In this document: positions 9,465 through 17,859 of the stretch, piece by piece
Layout: every line of letters begins with the position of its first letter
Position numbering within the stretch: position 1 is the stretch's first letter
Source of the DNA: Kingella negevensis
Lineage (GTDB): Bacteria; Pseudomonadota; Gammaproteobacteria; Burkholderiales; Neisseriaceae
DNA length: 64,000 nt
Direction of reading: 5' to 3'
Assembly (NCBI RefSeq): GCF_030177895.1
Contig: NZ_CP123448.1
Coordinates: forward strand, 1,302,001-1,366,000
Notes under the pieces: model-generated
The model's input: only the letters and a program-made list of their open reading frames with translations
What the model was told of the DNA's origin: nothing
Database searches by the model: none
Translations under genes and position numbers: made by a program

Positions 9465-10304
9465 TCAGGCTGCCTGAAATAAATATTTCGCATGAAACGC
9501 CATATGTTCGCCAATAAAACTGCTGACGAAATAATAACTGTGATCGTAGCCATCGCGCATTTGCACATCTACCGCAAAACCTTTTTCCGCCGCCACTTTT
9601 GCCAACGGCTCAGGGCTGAGTTGGTTTGGGAAAAATTCGTCTGCCGTACCTTGCTCAATTCGCATCGGCGGAATGCGCTCGGCATAGCGCAACAAATCCG
9701 TGCTGTCGTATTGCGACCATGCGCTTTGGTCGTTGCCCAAATAGGTGCGGAATGCCGCTTGCGCCCACATCGATTGCGTTGGCTCGGTAATTGGCGCAAA
9801 CGCGGAAACCGATTGATAGCGGTCAGGATTTTTAATCGCGATTTGCAACGCGCCGTGCCCGCCCATGCTGTGTCCTGCAATGCTGCGGATTTCGCTAACG
9901 GGGAAATGTTGCTCAATCAAATCAGGCAATTCTTTCACAACATAATCATACATTTGATAATTTTTCGCCCATTCGCCCTGTGTCGCGTTCACATAAAAAC
10001 CTGCGCCAAAACCGATATTTAACACATCTTGATTGGGTACATTTTCGCCGCGTGGCGATGTGTCGGGCATGATAATCGCGATGCCATGCTCGGCGGCGTA
10101 GCGTTGTGCGCCAGCTTTGGTGGCGAAATTTTCATCGGTGCAAGTCAATCCCGACAGCCAATACAAAACAGGAACACGGCTGCCTGAAAGAGCTTGCGGC
10201 GGCAAATAAATCGCGAAAATCATTTCGCATTGCGTGGTTTCAGAAAAGTGTTGATAACGGCGATGTGCGCCGCCAAATGATTTGTATTCATTGAGTAATT
10301 TCAT
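9465..10304 (-). CDS. fghA: S-formylglutathione hydrolase
   Basis: The protein has 279 residues, normal for the esterase D family. It hydrolyses S-formylglutathione to formate and glutathione, the second step of glutathione-dependent formaldehyde detoxification. The nucleophile elbow GHSMGGHGA, the catalytic aspartate region (EQGTADEFFPNQL) and the histidine in DGYDHSYYFVSSFIGEH are all present. In Neisseria it is usually next to adhC and the regulator nmlR; neither is visible here. The start at 10304 gives the usual N-terminus, with LLNEYKSFGG soon after. Confidence 0.93.
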   Translation of the reverse strand: MKLLNEYKSFGGAHRRYQHFSETTQCEMIFAIYLPPQALSGSRVPVLYWLSGLTCTDENFATKAGAQRYAAEHGIAIIMPDTSPRGENVPNQDVLNIGFGAGFYVNATQGEWAKNYQMYDYVVKELPDLIEQHFPVSEIRSIAGHSMGGHGALQIAIKNPDRYQSVSAFAPITEPTQSMWAQAAFRTYLGNDQSAWSQYDSTDLLRYAERIPPMRIEQGTADEFFPNQLSPEPLAKVAAEKGFAVDVQMRDGYDHSYYFVSSFIGEHMAFHAKYLFQAA

Positions 10305-10334
10305 GTTTTTGCTTTCAAAATATTTTCAGGCTGC

Positions 10335-10506
10335 CTTTGAGTACACGACAGAAATTGACGTCCTTCCCTCCGTGAACGAAGGGAATTCCTACTGCGGCTA
10401 GCAATGTTTTGCTGACTCGCTTCGGTGGGTTCGTGCTGCTGACAACCTGACTGCATTGTTCACTTCACACGCGCTACGGACACGTCCTGCCCTGATTTTT
10501 GTTTTT
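10335..10506 (-). ncRNA. Putative omega-RNA 3' region, right end and guide of the TnpB element
   Basis: Immediately downstream of tnpB on the minus strand, the sequence ends in a GGAATTCCC-type stem-loop (TTCCCT...AGGGAA, 10365-10386) followed by GGACGTCAA at 10355-10363. This is the layout of IS200/IS605 right ends, where the tnpB-guide RNA scaffold ends in a hairpin and a GTCAA-like terminus. The next 20 nt (10354 down to 10335, TTTCTGTCGTGTACTCAAAG) would be the guide. The architecture is read by analogy with known TnpB omega-RNAs; no expression evidence is available. Confidence 0.6.
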
Positions 10507-11643
10507 TCAGGCAGCCTGAATGGCTTGCCCACGTTTTAATATATTGATTGCGCCTACTACATCGGCATTGTTTTGATAGCCACACTCTACGCATTCAAAA
10601 TTCGCCTGCGTTTGGCGGTTGTCTTTTGTCGTATGTCCGCAATTCGGACAACATCGGCTGGTATTTTGTGGCGGAACGGCAAACAAAGAACCACTATTCC
10701 AAGCCAATTTATACGCCAACTGTCGCCTAAATTCCGCCCAAGACTGGTCTAAAATCGCCCGATTTAAGCCTGATTTCTGTTTCACATTTTTGCCATGTTG
10801 TTCAGCATTACCTTTTGCCGATTTAGACATATTCGCCACTTGCAAATCTTCAACATATACAATCGCGTGGTTTTGGCTGATTTGGCTGCTGATTTGATGC
10901 AAGTAGTTTTTACGAATATTGGCTATTTTGTGGTGCAATTTTGAAATTTTGGCTTTTAACTTTTGCCAATTTTTAGAAAATTTGGTCTTGTTTTTGAAAC
11001 GTTTTTGTAGTTTCGCTAATTTGCCTTTTAGGTTCTTAAATGCGTTAATCGGCTCAAAATATTCGCCATTGGACAAAGTAGCAAAACGAACGATGCCCAT
11101 ATCAATACCGATTTCTCCGCCGTTGGGTTTTGGCGTTTCCGTCTCAAATTCTGTTTGAATAGAAACATACCACTTACCGCATTTTTGGCTGACGGTTACA
11201 TTTTTCAGGCTGCCTGAAATAGCTCGGCTATTGCGATAACGCACCCAACCCATTTTTGGTAAATAGATACGATTATTTTGTTGTTCCAATTTGCAACCTT
11301 GCGGAAAGCGAAAACTGTCTTTTTCACCCTTGCGTTTAAATTTTGGAAAGTCTGAACGTTTGGCGAAAAAGTTTTTGAAACTAGCTTCTAAATCTTTCAA
11401 AGATTGCTGCAAAACCTGACTGTGGCAATCTTTTAGCCAAACTAGCTCACGTTTCCATTCAGGCAGCAAATTCGCAATTTTGGCGTAACTGAATTTGAAA
11501 GAGTTATCTTTTTGATATTGTTCATTTTGATACGCCAAAGCACGGTTGAACACAAAACGCGAACAACCGCAAAATTGTTTCAGTTTGCGGATTTGTTCTC
11601 CGTTGGGTATAAGTTCAAATTTGAACGCTTTGAGTATCAACAT
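10507..11643 (-). CDS. tnpB: RNA-guided endonuclease TnpB (IS200/IS605 family OrfB)
   Basis: The protein has 378 residues and appears intact. TnpB is an omega-RNA-guided DNA nuclease ancestral to Cas12. The N-terminal LKAFKFELIPNGEQIRKLKQ and CSRFVFNRALAYQ are typical. All three RuvC acidic positions are present: the D of GEIGIDMGIVRFATL, the E of IVYVEDLQVANMSKS and the D of NADVVGAINIL. So is the CX2C...CX2C zinc finger (CCPNCG, CVECG). No tnpA transposase is found in the window, so this is a solo-tnpB element that needs a transposase in trans or has become immobile. A perfect inverted DUS lies inside the gene near 11207. Confidence 0.93.
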   Translation of the reverse strand: MLILKAFKFELIPNGEQIRKLKQFCGCSRFVFNRALAYQNEQYQKDNSFKFSYAKIANLLPEWKRELVWLKDCHSQVLQQSLKDLEASFKNFFAKRSDFPKFKRKGEKDSFRFPQGCKLEQQNNRIYLPKMGWVRYRNSRAISGSLKNVTVSQKCGKWYVSIQTEFETETPKPNGGEIGIDMGIVRFATLSNGEYFEPINAFKNLKGKLAKLQKRFKNKTKFSKNWQKLKAKISKLHHKIANIRKNYLHQISSQISQNHAIVYVEDLQVANMSKSAKGNAEQHGKNVKQKSGLNRAILDQSWAEFRRQLAYKLAWNSGSLFAVPPQNTSRCCPNCGHTTKDNRQTQANFECVECGYQNNADVVGAINILKRGQAIQAA

Positions 11644-11677
11644 TTTTAGGTTTCAGTTTTAAAAAATTGGCTAAATT

Positions 11678-12097
11678 TTAACATTGATTGGACTGCTTCG
11701 CAGTCCGCGCCTGATATTTCCGCCGTAAACGGCGAAGTTTTACGGCGCATTCGGATAAATCTGAAAATGCAATGAAATCAATATCGTCAGGTATATTTGT
11801 GGTAGGGCTTACCACGCGGATAGCAATGTCAAAATACCAACCGCCCAAACGATATAGCAATAAATAACGCGCTAAATCGGCTTGGTAGGCAAAAGGCTTC
11901 AGTTTATCAAACGCTTTGAGCATTTCTGCGCCGTATTCTTGGTTAATCCACGCGCGTAGCGGTTCTTTCAGATAAATGGTGTGCTGCGTGTGCGCAACAT
12001 TGGCTAATACGCTTTTTACGCTTTTCACGGCAGTGTCTAGCGCGGTTGGCAATTCGGAAATGGGTTCATCGCTGATGAAGATTTGACTGATGTTCAT
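11678..12097 (-). pseudogene. Truncated glycosyltransferase (GT32 / DXD sugar-binding type)
   Basis: The frame of 139 residues starts at the ATG at 12097 (MNISQIFISDEP), with GAGAAA upstream. Residues 70-115 carry the GT32-like block YQADLARYLLLYRLGGWYFD, in which the D is part of the sugar-nucleotide binding motif. Homology ends at about IDFIAFSD. The last roughly 28 residues (LSECAVKLRRLRRKYQ...) read through the TnpB left end and are arginine-rich junk. The catalytic C-terminal half is missing both here and on the far side of the element, so this is insertion plus deletion. It probably once modified a surface glycan. Confidence 0.7.
11690..11750 (-). mobile_element. Putative left end of the TnpB element
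   Basis: Upstream of tnpB are two stem-loops: GGACTGC...GCAGTCC (11691-11707) and CGCCGTAAA...TTTACGGCG (within about 11718-11750). IS200/IS605 ends are recognised as subterminal hairpins, so this is the likely left boundary. It coincides with the point where the adjoining glycosyltransferase loses its homology. The exact cleavage site is not determinable by eye. Confidence 0.45.
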
Positions 12098-12153
12098 GGT
12101 GTTTTTCTCGTTTTCAGGCTGCAAATACATTTCGTTTATTTTGACGGTTGCGC

Positions 12154-12184
12154 ATGGCGTTGCGCCGCCATACCCACGCTTTAG
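12154..12184 (+). repeat. Short palindrome-bearing dispersed repeat, copy 2
   Basis: It matches 848-878 over the whole unit (GGCGTTGCGCCGCC, ATACCCACGC, TTTAG) and is likewise preceded by a DUS and ACATTTCGTT. Confidence 0.7.
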
Positions 12185-12242
12185 GTTTGTGAAAGGTTAC
12201 TTGTCGCAGCCTGAAAAACAGAACCTTGTAGGCTACGATTTT

Positions 12243-12272
12243 CGTAGGTTGGATTCTTGAATCCAACCTACG
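12243..12272. repeat. Hairpin repeat of the CGTAGGTTGG type
   Basis: CGTAGGTTGGATTC is followed, after TT, by its inverse ending in CCAACCTACG, giving a near-perfect stem. Related hairpins lie at 13260-13285, 18847-18912 and 50267-50333, and partial ones at 936-950 and 57365-57390. It sits downstream of the ABC ATPase and may terminate transcription. Confidence 0.6.
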
Positions 12273-12275
12273 TTT

Positions 12276-13205
12276 TCAGGCTGCAAATGCCACAATCCGC
12301 GTTTCATCAACCCAAACGCGACACGTTTCCCCAGCAAATGCCTGTCCCACCAAGCAAGACAATTCGCCATATTTCGGGTGCGACACGGTTACACGCCAAC
12401 CCAAAGGCAGCCTGAAACACGACAATACGGCGCAATCCACACCGCGCTCGTCTGCCAACACAATCGCTTCGGGCGGCACATAACGCGCCGCGTTCACATT
12501 CAAGCAGCCGAGCAATTTCGCCACGTTCATGGATTGCGGACGCGCCAACACATTGGTTGGCGTGTCATGCTGCAAGATTTTGCCGTCCGCCAGTAAAACC
12601 AGTTTGTCCGACAGGGCGCAGGCTTCGGCTGGGTCATGCGTAACCAGCAGTGCAGGAATTTGGCGGCGGCGCACAAGTTCGCTGGTGAGCGATTGCAGTT
12701 GTTCGCGCAAATGCGTGTCCAAGCTGGAAAACGGTTCGTCTAGTAGCAGCAATTTGGGTTCGCCTGCCAACGCACGCGCAAGGGCTACGCGCTGTTTTTC
12801 GCCGCCTGATAGTGCGTCAATGCGCCGCTCGGCTGCGTCTGCCAAACCTACTTCGTCTAGCAGCGATAACACGGTTTCACGCGTAATTTTTTTGCTTGCC
12901 CCGCGCATGCGTAGCCCGAATGCGGCGTTTTGCCAAACATTTAAATGGGGCAGCAAGGCGAAATCTTGAAACATCATGGCGATGTGGCGTTTTTCAGGCT
13001 GCAAATGGTTTTGTAATGCGCCGTTGAGACGGACTTCGCCGCTATCGGCTGGCAATAAGCCTGTGATGATGTTGAGCAGCGTGGATTTGCCACTGCCGCT
13101 TGCACCGAGTACGGACGTGATGCTGCCTGCTGGCACTTGAAAACTGATGTTTTGCGCGACGGTTTTGTGGTTGAAGGATTTGTTGATGTTGATGAGTTCT
13201 AGCAT
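12276..13205 (-). CDS. ABC transporter ATP-binding protein (iron/thiamine/polyamine-type)
   Basis: The protein has 309 residues. Walker A (GASGSGKST), Q-loop (MMFQDFALLPHLNVW), signature (LSGGEKQRVALARAL), Walker B (LLLLDEPFSSLD) and H-loop (VTHDPAEACAL) are all intact, so it is a competent ATPase. A C-terminal extension of about 80 residues after the nucleotide-binding core resembles the regulatory/TOBE region of FbpC- and ThiQ-like proteins. No permease is adjacent. The only matching permease in the window is the fused two-domain protein at 27429, a ThiP/FbpB type, so the two may belong together although 15 kb apart. A terminator separates it from murA. Confidence 0.85.
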   Translation of the reverse strand: MLELININKSFNHKTVAQNISFQVPAGSITSVLGASGSGKSTLLNIITGLLPADSGEVRLNGALQNHLQPEKRHIAMMFQDFALLPHLNVWQNAAFGLRMRGASKKITRETVLSLLDEVGLADAAERRIDALSGGEKQRVALARALAGEPKLLLLDEPFSSLDTHLREQLQSLTSELVRRRQIPALLVTHDPAEACALSDKLVLLADGKILQHDTPTNVLARPQSMNVAKLLGCLNVNAARYVPPEAIVLADERGVDCAVLSCFRLPLGWRVTVSHPKYGELSCLVGQAFAGETCRVWVDETRIVAFAA

Positions 13206-13310
13206 GGGTTTCAGGCTGCGATATGGGTTGGGAATGCAGCCTGAAAATGGGGTTTCGGTTGTCGGATACGAGTATCCGACCTACGTTTTCAGGCTGCAAA
13301 ATGGTTAATA

Positions 13311-13347
13311 AAAACGCAGCCTGAAAAACATTTTCAGGCTGCGTTTT
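13311..13347 (-). terminator. Inverted-DUS terminator of murA
   Basis: AAAACGCAGCCTGAAAA and its inverse form a stem just past the murA stop, ending in T-rich sequence on both strands. Confidence 0.75.
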
Positions 13348-13354
13348 ACTGTGA

Positions 13355-14617
13355 TTAACCGTGAATACGCTCAATCTTCGCGCCCACACCGCCGAGTTTT
13401 TTCTCGATGTATTCGTAGCCGCGGTCTAAGTGGTAAATTCTGTCCACAATGGTTTCGCCGCTTGCCACCAAACCCGCAATCACCAAGCTGGCAGACGCGC
13501 GCAAGTCGGTCGCCATAACGGTTGCGCCTGACAATGTTTCCACGCCTTGCAACAACGCGGTGTTACCCTCAATCGTGATGTTAGCGCCCATGCGATTCAA
13601 TTCTGGCACGTGCATGAAACGGTTTTCAAAAATGGTTTCGGTTACTTTGCTTACGCCTTCAGCCACCACGTTCAACGCCATAAATTGCGCTTGCATATCG
13701 GTTGGGAATGCTGGGTGTACGGCGGTGCGAATGTTTACCGCTTTCGGGCGTTGCTGCATATCGATTGTAATGGAATTGTCGGTCGTTTCAATGATTGCGC
13801 CTGCTTCACGCAATTTGTCCAACACGGCTTCCATGGTTTTTGGCGCGGCGTTTTTCAGAGTTACTTTGCCGCCTGTCATCGCTACGGCGCACAAGAATGT
13901 GCCAGCTTCAATGCGGTCTGGGACAACGCAGTGTTCGCAGCCGTGCAATTCTGCCACGCCTTCAACGGTCATGGTTGCTGTGCCGATGCCTTGGATTTTC
14001 GCGCCCATTTTTACCAAGCATTCTGCCAAATCCACCACTTCAGGCTCAACGGCGCAGTTTTCCAAAATGGTTGTGCCTTCTGCCAAAGTGGCAGCCATCA
14101 GCAAGTTTTCTGTGCCGCCAACCGTTACCACGTCCATCACCACGCGCGCGCCTTGCAATTTGCCTTTTGGTGCAACGGCTTTCACATAGCCGTGCTCAAT
14201 CGTGATTTCCGCGCCCATGGCTTCCAAGCCTTTTAAGTGTTGGTCTACAGGGCGCGCACCAATCGCACAACCACCCGGTAAGCTCACTTCTGCTTTGCCA
14301 AAACGTGCCAAAGTCGGGCCCAAAACTAAGATAGACGCGCGCATGGTACGTACCAAATCATAAGGGGCGCAAGTGTTGTTTACGGTGCCGCCGTTGATTT
14401 CAAATTCACTCGTGTTGTCGGTTAAAACGCGTGCGCCCATGCCTTGCAGCAATTTTTGCGTGGTTTTCACGTCTGCCAACATGGGTACGTTTTTCAAGCG
14501 CAATGTGCCGTTAGTCAGCAAGCCTGCACACATTAAGGGCAAGGCGGCGTTTTTTGCACCTGATACCACGATTTCGCCGTTTAATTTGCCGTTGGCAACG
14601 ATTTTTAGTTTATCCAC
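13355..14617 (-). CDS. murA: UDP-N-acetylglucosamine 1-carboxyvinyltransferase
   Basis: The protein has 420 residues, standard length. MurA transfers enolpyruvate from PEP to UDP-GlcNAc, the first committed step of peptidoglycan synthesis in the cytoplasm. The N-terminal [24 protein letters not shown] block is present as [20 protein letters not shown]. The active-site cysteine lies in the loop [20 protein letters not shown], so fosfomycin-type inhibition would be possible. The likely start is GTG at 14617 (protein [10 protein letters not shown]), with GAAAGA upstream. The start codon region happens to spell a DnaA-box-like TTATCCACA on the plus strand, which I regard as chance. Confidence 0.97.
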   Translation of the reverse strand: MDKLKIVANGKLNGEIVVSGAKNAALPLMCAGLLTNGTLRLKNVPMLADVKTTQKLLQGMGARVLTDNTSEFEINGGTVNNTCAPYDLVRTMRASILVLGPTLARFGKAEVSLPGGCAIGARPVDQHLKGLEAMGAEITIEHGYVKAVAPKGKLQGARVVMDVVTVGGTENLLMAATLAEGTTILENCAVEPEVVDLAECLVKMGAKIQGIGTATMTVEGVAELHGCEHCVVPDRIEAGTFLCAVAMTGGKVTLKNAAPKTMEAVLDKLREAGAIIETTDNSITIDMQQRPKAVNIRTAVHPAFPTDMQAQFMALNVVAEGVSKVTETIFENRFMHVPELNRMGANITIEGNTALLQGVETLSGATVMATDLRASASLVIAGLVASGETIVDRIYHLDRGYEYIEKKLGGVGAKIERIHG

Positions 14618-14818
14618 AATAGTCTTTCTTCAAATAATGATTGAATTTAGGTTTTCAGGCTGCCTGAAAAAGATTGGGGCGGATTATACCTAAAAACTTG
14701 GTTTAACGTGTATTTCAGGCAGCCTGAAAATTTTGTTTTCTCACCCCCTATTCTTTGGGCACAACACTTGCTTACAATTATGATTTTTACAGTACACCAT
14801 GAAAACTAGGAGAACATC

Positions 14819-16813
14819 ATGGCAGAACAGCGCAATCCCAGCGTAGAACGATTTGAACAAGAAGTTGCCGCAAAAAATTACGAAGCAGCTTCTCAAGAAT
14901 TATTGAATATTTTGTCTAAATTAGATGCTAACTTTGGTATGTTACACGGCATTGAAATGGAATGTCCAAAACAATTGGCAAACTTGGAATACCAAATCAT
15001 CACTCATTTCTGTACGCGCATGGCGAATGCGATTACACAATTGTTCAGCGACCCAAATCTGAGTATCAACGAAGCAGGCTTCCAGCGTTTTATGCTGTTG
15101 CAACGCTGGATTAACATGGTGTTTGCTTCTTCTCCATACGTGAACGCTGACCACATCTTAGCCAATTACAACCGCAACCCAGAACCAAATTCTTTGTGGA
15201 CAGCCATCAGCTTAGACAACAATGTTTCAGCATTCTACAAATTCGCGATTTTGTATTTGCCAGAATCAAATGTGGATTTAGATTTCCAAATGTTGTGGAA
15301 TGCTCTACCAGAAGTATGTGCTTCATTGTGCTTTGCCTTGCAATCACCACGCTTTATCGGCACAGAAACCGCATTTGGCAAACGTGGCAAAATCTTGCAA
15401 TGGTTCCCACAACATTTAGCCACTATTGCCAACTTAAACCGCGTGCCAAGCAACATCAGCCACGATGTGTATATGCACTGTAGCTACGACATTGCAGCCA
15501 ACAAACACAATGTCAAACACGCATTGAACCAAGTGATTCGTCGCCACATGCTGACCGACTGGAAATGGGAAGATTTACCAGCCAAAGAAGTGGGCACCAA
15601 AAACGACAAACCTGTGATGGTTGTGGTGTTGGAGCACTTCCACGCATCACACTCAATTTACCGCACCCACTCAACTTCAATGGTTGCCGCACGTGAACAC
15701 TTCCACTTAATCGGTATCGGCAACCATGCCGTAGACCAAAAAGGTCGTGAAGTATTTGACGAATTCCATGAAGTAGAACGCAATTCTGTTTATGAACGCA
15801 TGAGCGCTGTTCGCAAAATCTGCGAAGAAGTGAAACCAGCCGTGTTGTACATGCCAAGCATCGGCATGGACATGTTGCCAATCTTCGTGAGCAACGCACG
15901 TTTTGCCCCAATCCAAGCCATCGCCTTAGGTCACCCAGCCACCACACATTCAGAATTTATTGAATACGTGATTGTGGAAGACGACTACGTGGGCAGCGAA
16001 GAATGTTTCAGCGAAAAATTATTGCGTTTGCCAAAAGACGCGTTGCCTTACGTGCCATCAGCACTCGCACCAAAAGAAGTGAAATACAATTTGCGCAAAA
16101 ACCCAGAAGTGGTAAACATCGGCGTGGCTTCAACCACTATGAAACTGAACCCATACTTCTTGAAAGCCTGCCAAGCCATTCGCGACCGCGCAAAAGTGAA
16201 AGTACACTTCCACTTCGCCATGGGTCAATCAAGCGGCGTAACGCACCCATACGTTGAACGCTTCCTGAAAACTTATTTGGGCGACGACGTTACCGCGCAC
16301 CCACACCAAGGTTACGACAAATATCTAGAAACCTTGAACAAATGCGACATGATGATTAACCCATTCCCATTTGGTAACACAAACGGCATCATCGACATGG
16401 TTACTTTAGGTTTAGTGGGCGTCTGCAAAACAGGGCCAGAAGTACACGAGCACATTGATGAAGGTTTGTTCAAACGCCTAGGCTTGCCAGAATGGTTGAT
16501 TACCAAAACCGCAGATGAATACGTAGATTGCGCGATTCGTTTAGCAGAAAACCACGAAGAACGTTTGGCATTGCGTCGCCACATCATTGAAAACAACGGC
16601 TTGAAAACCCTGTTTACTGGCGACCCACGCCCAATGGGACGCGTGTTCTTGCAAAAACTGCAAGAATGGCAAGCTGCTCAAGCAACTGCACCAGCAGCAC
16701 CTGCTGAAGAGAAAACAGAAGCTGAAGCACCAAAAGCCAAAGCAACGAAAACCGCAAGCAAAGCCAAAAAGCCAGCAGCGAAAAAAACCACAGCACGCAA
16801 GTCTAAACAATAA
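14819..16813 (+). CDS. HMW1C-like cytoplasmic N-glycosyltransferase with cationic C-terminal tail
   Basis: The protein has 664 residues. HMW1C/NGT (GT41) enzymes transfer glucose or galactose from UDP-sugars to asparagine in NX(S/T) sequons of adhesins in the cytoplasm before secretion. The N-terminal helical domain runs to about residue 260. The GT-B domains include VVVLEHFHASHSIYRTHS, HFHFAMGQSSGVTHPYVERF and CDMMINPFPFGNTNGIIDMV, all typical of the family. The enzyme core ends near residue 618 (LQKLQEWQ). After it comes a tail of about 46 residues that is Ala/Glu-rich, then Lys/Ala-rich (KKPAAKKTTARKSK), like histone H1 tails. No HMW1A-type adhesin is adjacent, as in other unlinked HMW1C genes of Kingella. 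The ATG has TAGGAGA upstream. Confidence 0.93.
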   Translation: MAEQRNPSVERFEQEVAAKNYEAASQELLNILSKLDANFGMLHGIEMECPKQLANLEYQIITHFCTRMANAITQLFSDPNLSINEAGFQRFMLLQRWINMVFASSPYVNADHILANYNRNPEPNSLWTAISLDNNVSAFYKFAILYLPESNVDLDFQMLWNALPEVCASLCFALQSPRFIGTETAFGKRGKILQWFPQHLATIANLNRVPSNISHDVYMHCSYDIAANKHNVKHALNQVIRRHMLTDWKWEDLPAKEVGTKNDKPVMVVVLEHFHASHSIYRTHSTSMVAAREHFHLIGIGNHAVDQKGREVFDEFHEVERNSVYERMSAVRKICEEVKPAVLYMPSIGMDMLPIFVSNARFAPIQAIALGHPATTHSEFIEYVIVEDDYVGSEECFSEKLLRLPKDALPYVPSALAPKEVKYNLRKNPEVVNIGVASTTMKLNPYFLKACQAIRDRAKVKVHFHFAMGQSSGVTHPYVERFLKTYLGDDVTAHPHQGYDKYLETLNKCDMMINPFPFGNTNGIIDMVTLGLVGVCKTGPEVHEHIDEGLFKRLGLPEWLITKTADEYVDCAIRLAENHEERLALRRHIIENNGLKTLFTGDPRPMGRVFLQKLQEWQAAQATAPAAPAEEKTEAEAPKAKATKTASKAKKPAAKKTTARKSKQ

Positions 16814-16833
16814 GATAAGCCTGTTGTGAGAAC

Positions 16834-16867
16834 AAAAAGCCAGCATACGAAATATGCTGGCTTTTTT
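16834..16867 (+). terminator. Rho-independent terminator after the N-glycosyltransferase
   Basis: AAAAAGCCAGCATA pairs with TATGCTGGCTTTTTT around a 5-nt loop. It lies between convergent genes. Confidence 0.9.
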
Positions 16868-16884
16868 GCAGCCTGAAAACTTTT

Positions 16885-17817
16885 TCAGGCTGCCTTATCT
16901 GATTTCTTCTGAAACAACTTCTCTCCCACCGCCGCCAAAATCGCGCCAGCCACCACCACAAACGCCCCAGCGTAACTCAGCGCATTCATATTCAACGGCG
17001 CAAAAGTTTCAGGCTGCAATTTATGCGCCAACAAGGAAAACAACATCGTAAAAATCGGAATCAGCGTCGTAATCACGCTCACTTTAGACGCGTCCCAATG
17101 GTTCAACGCTTCGCCATACGAACCATAACCCACCAGCGTATTCAAGCAACAATAAATCAGGCAAACCAACGGAAAACCACGCAACGCCAGCAATTCACTT
17201 GGGCTAACAATCGGGCTTAAAAACAGCGCGCACCCTGCATAAATCAACATCAAAATTTGTTGCGAAGACAAAACGTGCAACAAAAATTTCTGTGCAATCC
17301 CATAAATCACCCAAATCATACTCGCCGAAGCCCCCATCAAAATGCCCAACGAATACGAATTAAACTGCAAAATTTCCGCAAAACGATCGTTAAAAAAACC
17401 AATCAAACCCACAATCAGCAGCACAAATCCGATAATCTGAAAACGATTAATGCGTTCTTTAAACAGCAACACGCTGCACCCAATCATCGTAAACGGCGCA
17501 AGCTGCCACAGCACTTGGTCGGTGGTGGGCGAAATATAATTTAACGCCTGCGCGAACAGCACAAAATTGCACGACAGCCCTACAAACCCCATCACCACAC
17601 ACGCCCAATCGCGCTTATTCATTCGCGACCAATCAGGCAAACGCCGCCGCGCACACAGCAGCACAAACAACACCGCACCTGCCACCACAAACCGCGCCCA
17701 AACCAAAGTTTGCGCGTCTAACGCTTTTAAGACTTGTTGCGCCGCCAAAGGGAGCGTGCCCCACGTCATCGTTGCCAGCAGCGCAAGCGAACCGCCAAGA
17801 AGAGGTTTTTGTTGCAT
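16885..17817 (-). CDS. EamA-family (DMT superfamily) transporter
   Basis: The protein has 310 residues with about ten hydrophobic segments arranged as two EamA repeats (residues 1-145 and 155-300). The first starts LLGGSLALLATMTWGTLPLA, typical of this family of metabolite exporters. Substrate cannot be predicted. The C-terminus ends in basic residues (KLFQKKSDKAA). It is convergent with the glycosyltransferase gene and has phoH upstream in the same direction. Confidence 0.88.
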   Translation of the reverse strand: MQQKPLLGGSLALLATMTWGTLPLAAQQVLKALDAQTLVWARFVVAGAVLFVLLCARRRLPDWSRMNKRDWACVVMGFVGLSCNFVLFAQALNYISPTTDQVLWQLAPFTMIGCSVLLFKERINRFQIIGFVLLIVGLIGFFNDRFAEILQFNSYSLGILMGASASMIWVIYGIAQKFLLHVLSSQQILMLIYAGCALFLSPIVSPSELLALRGFPLVCLIYCCLNTLVGYGSYGEALNHWDASKVSVITTLIPIFTMLFSLLAHKLQPETFAPLNMNALSYAGAFVVVAGAILAAVGEKLFQKKSDKAA

Positions 17818-17859
17818 GATTAACTTTCTGTATTTCTCAACTTTCAGGCAGCCTGAAAA

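Noticed and set aside
10305..10506. Riboswitch upstream of S-formylglutathione hydrolase
   Set aside because: The structure there is better explained as the right end and omega-RNA of the TnpB element; it is read from the same strand and follows tnpB directly.
13449..14236. Long plus-strand frames opposite murA
   Set aside because: Antisense frames of a conserved gene; no start signals and no family resemblance.
14610..14618. Perfect DnaA box TTATCCACA at the murA start
   Set aside because: It is isolated and explained by the codons for MDK (GTG GAT AAA); no origin-like context.
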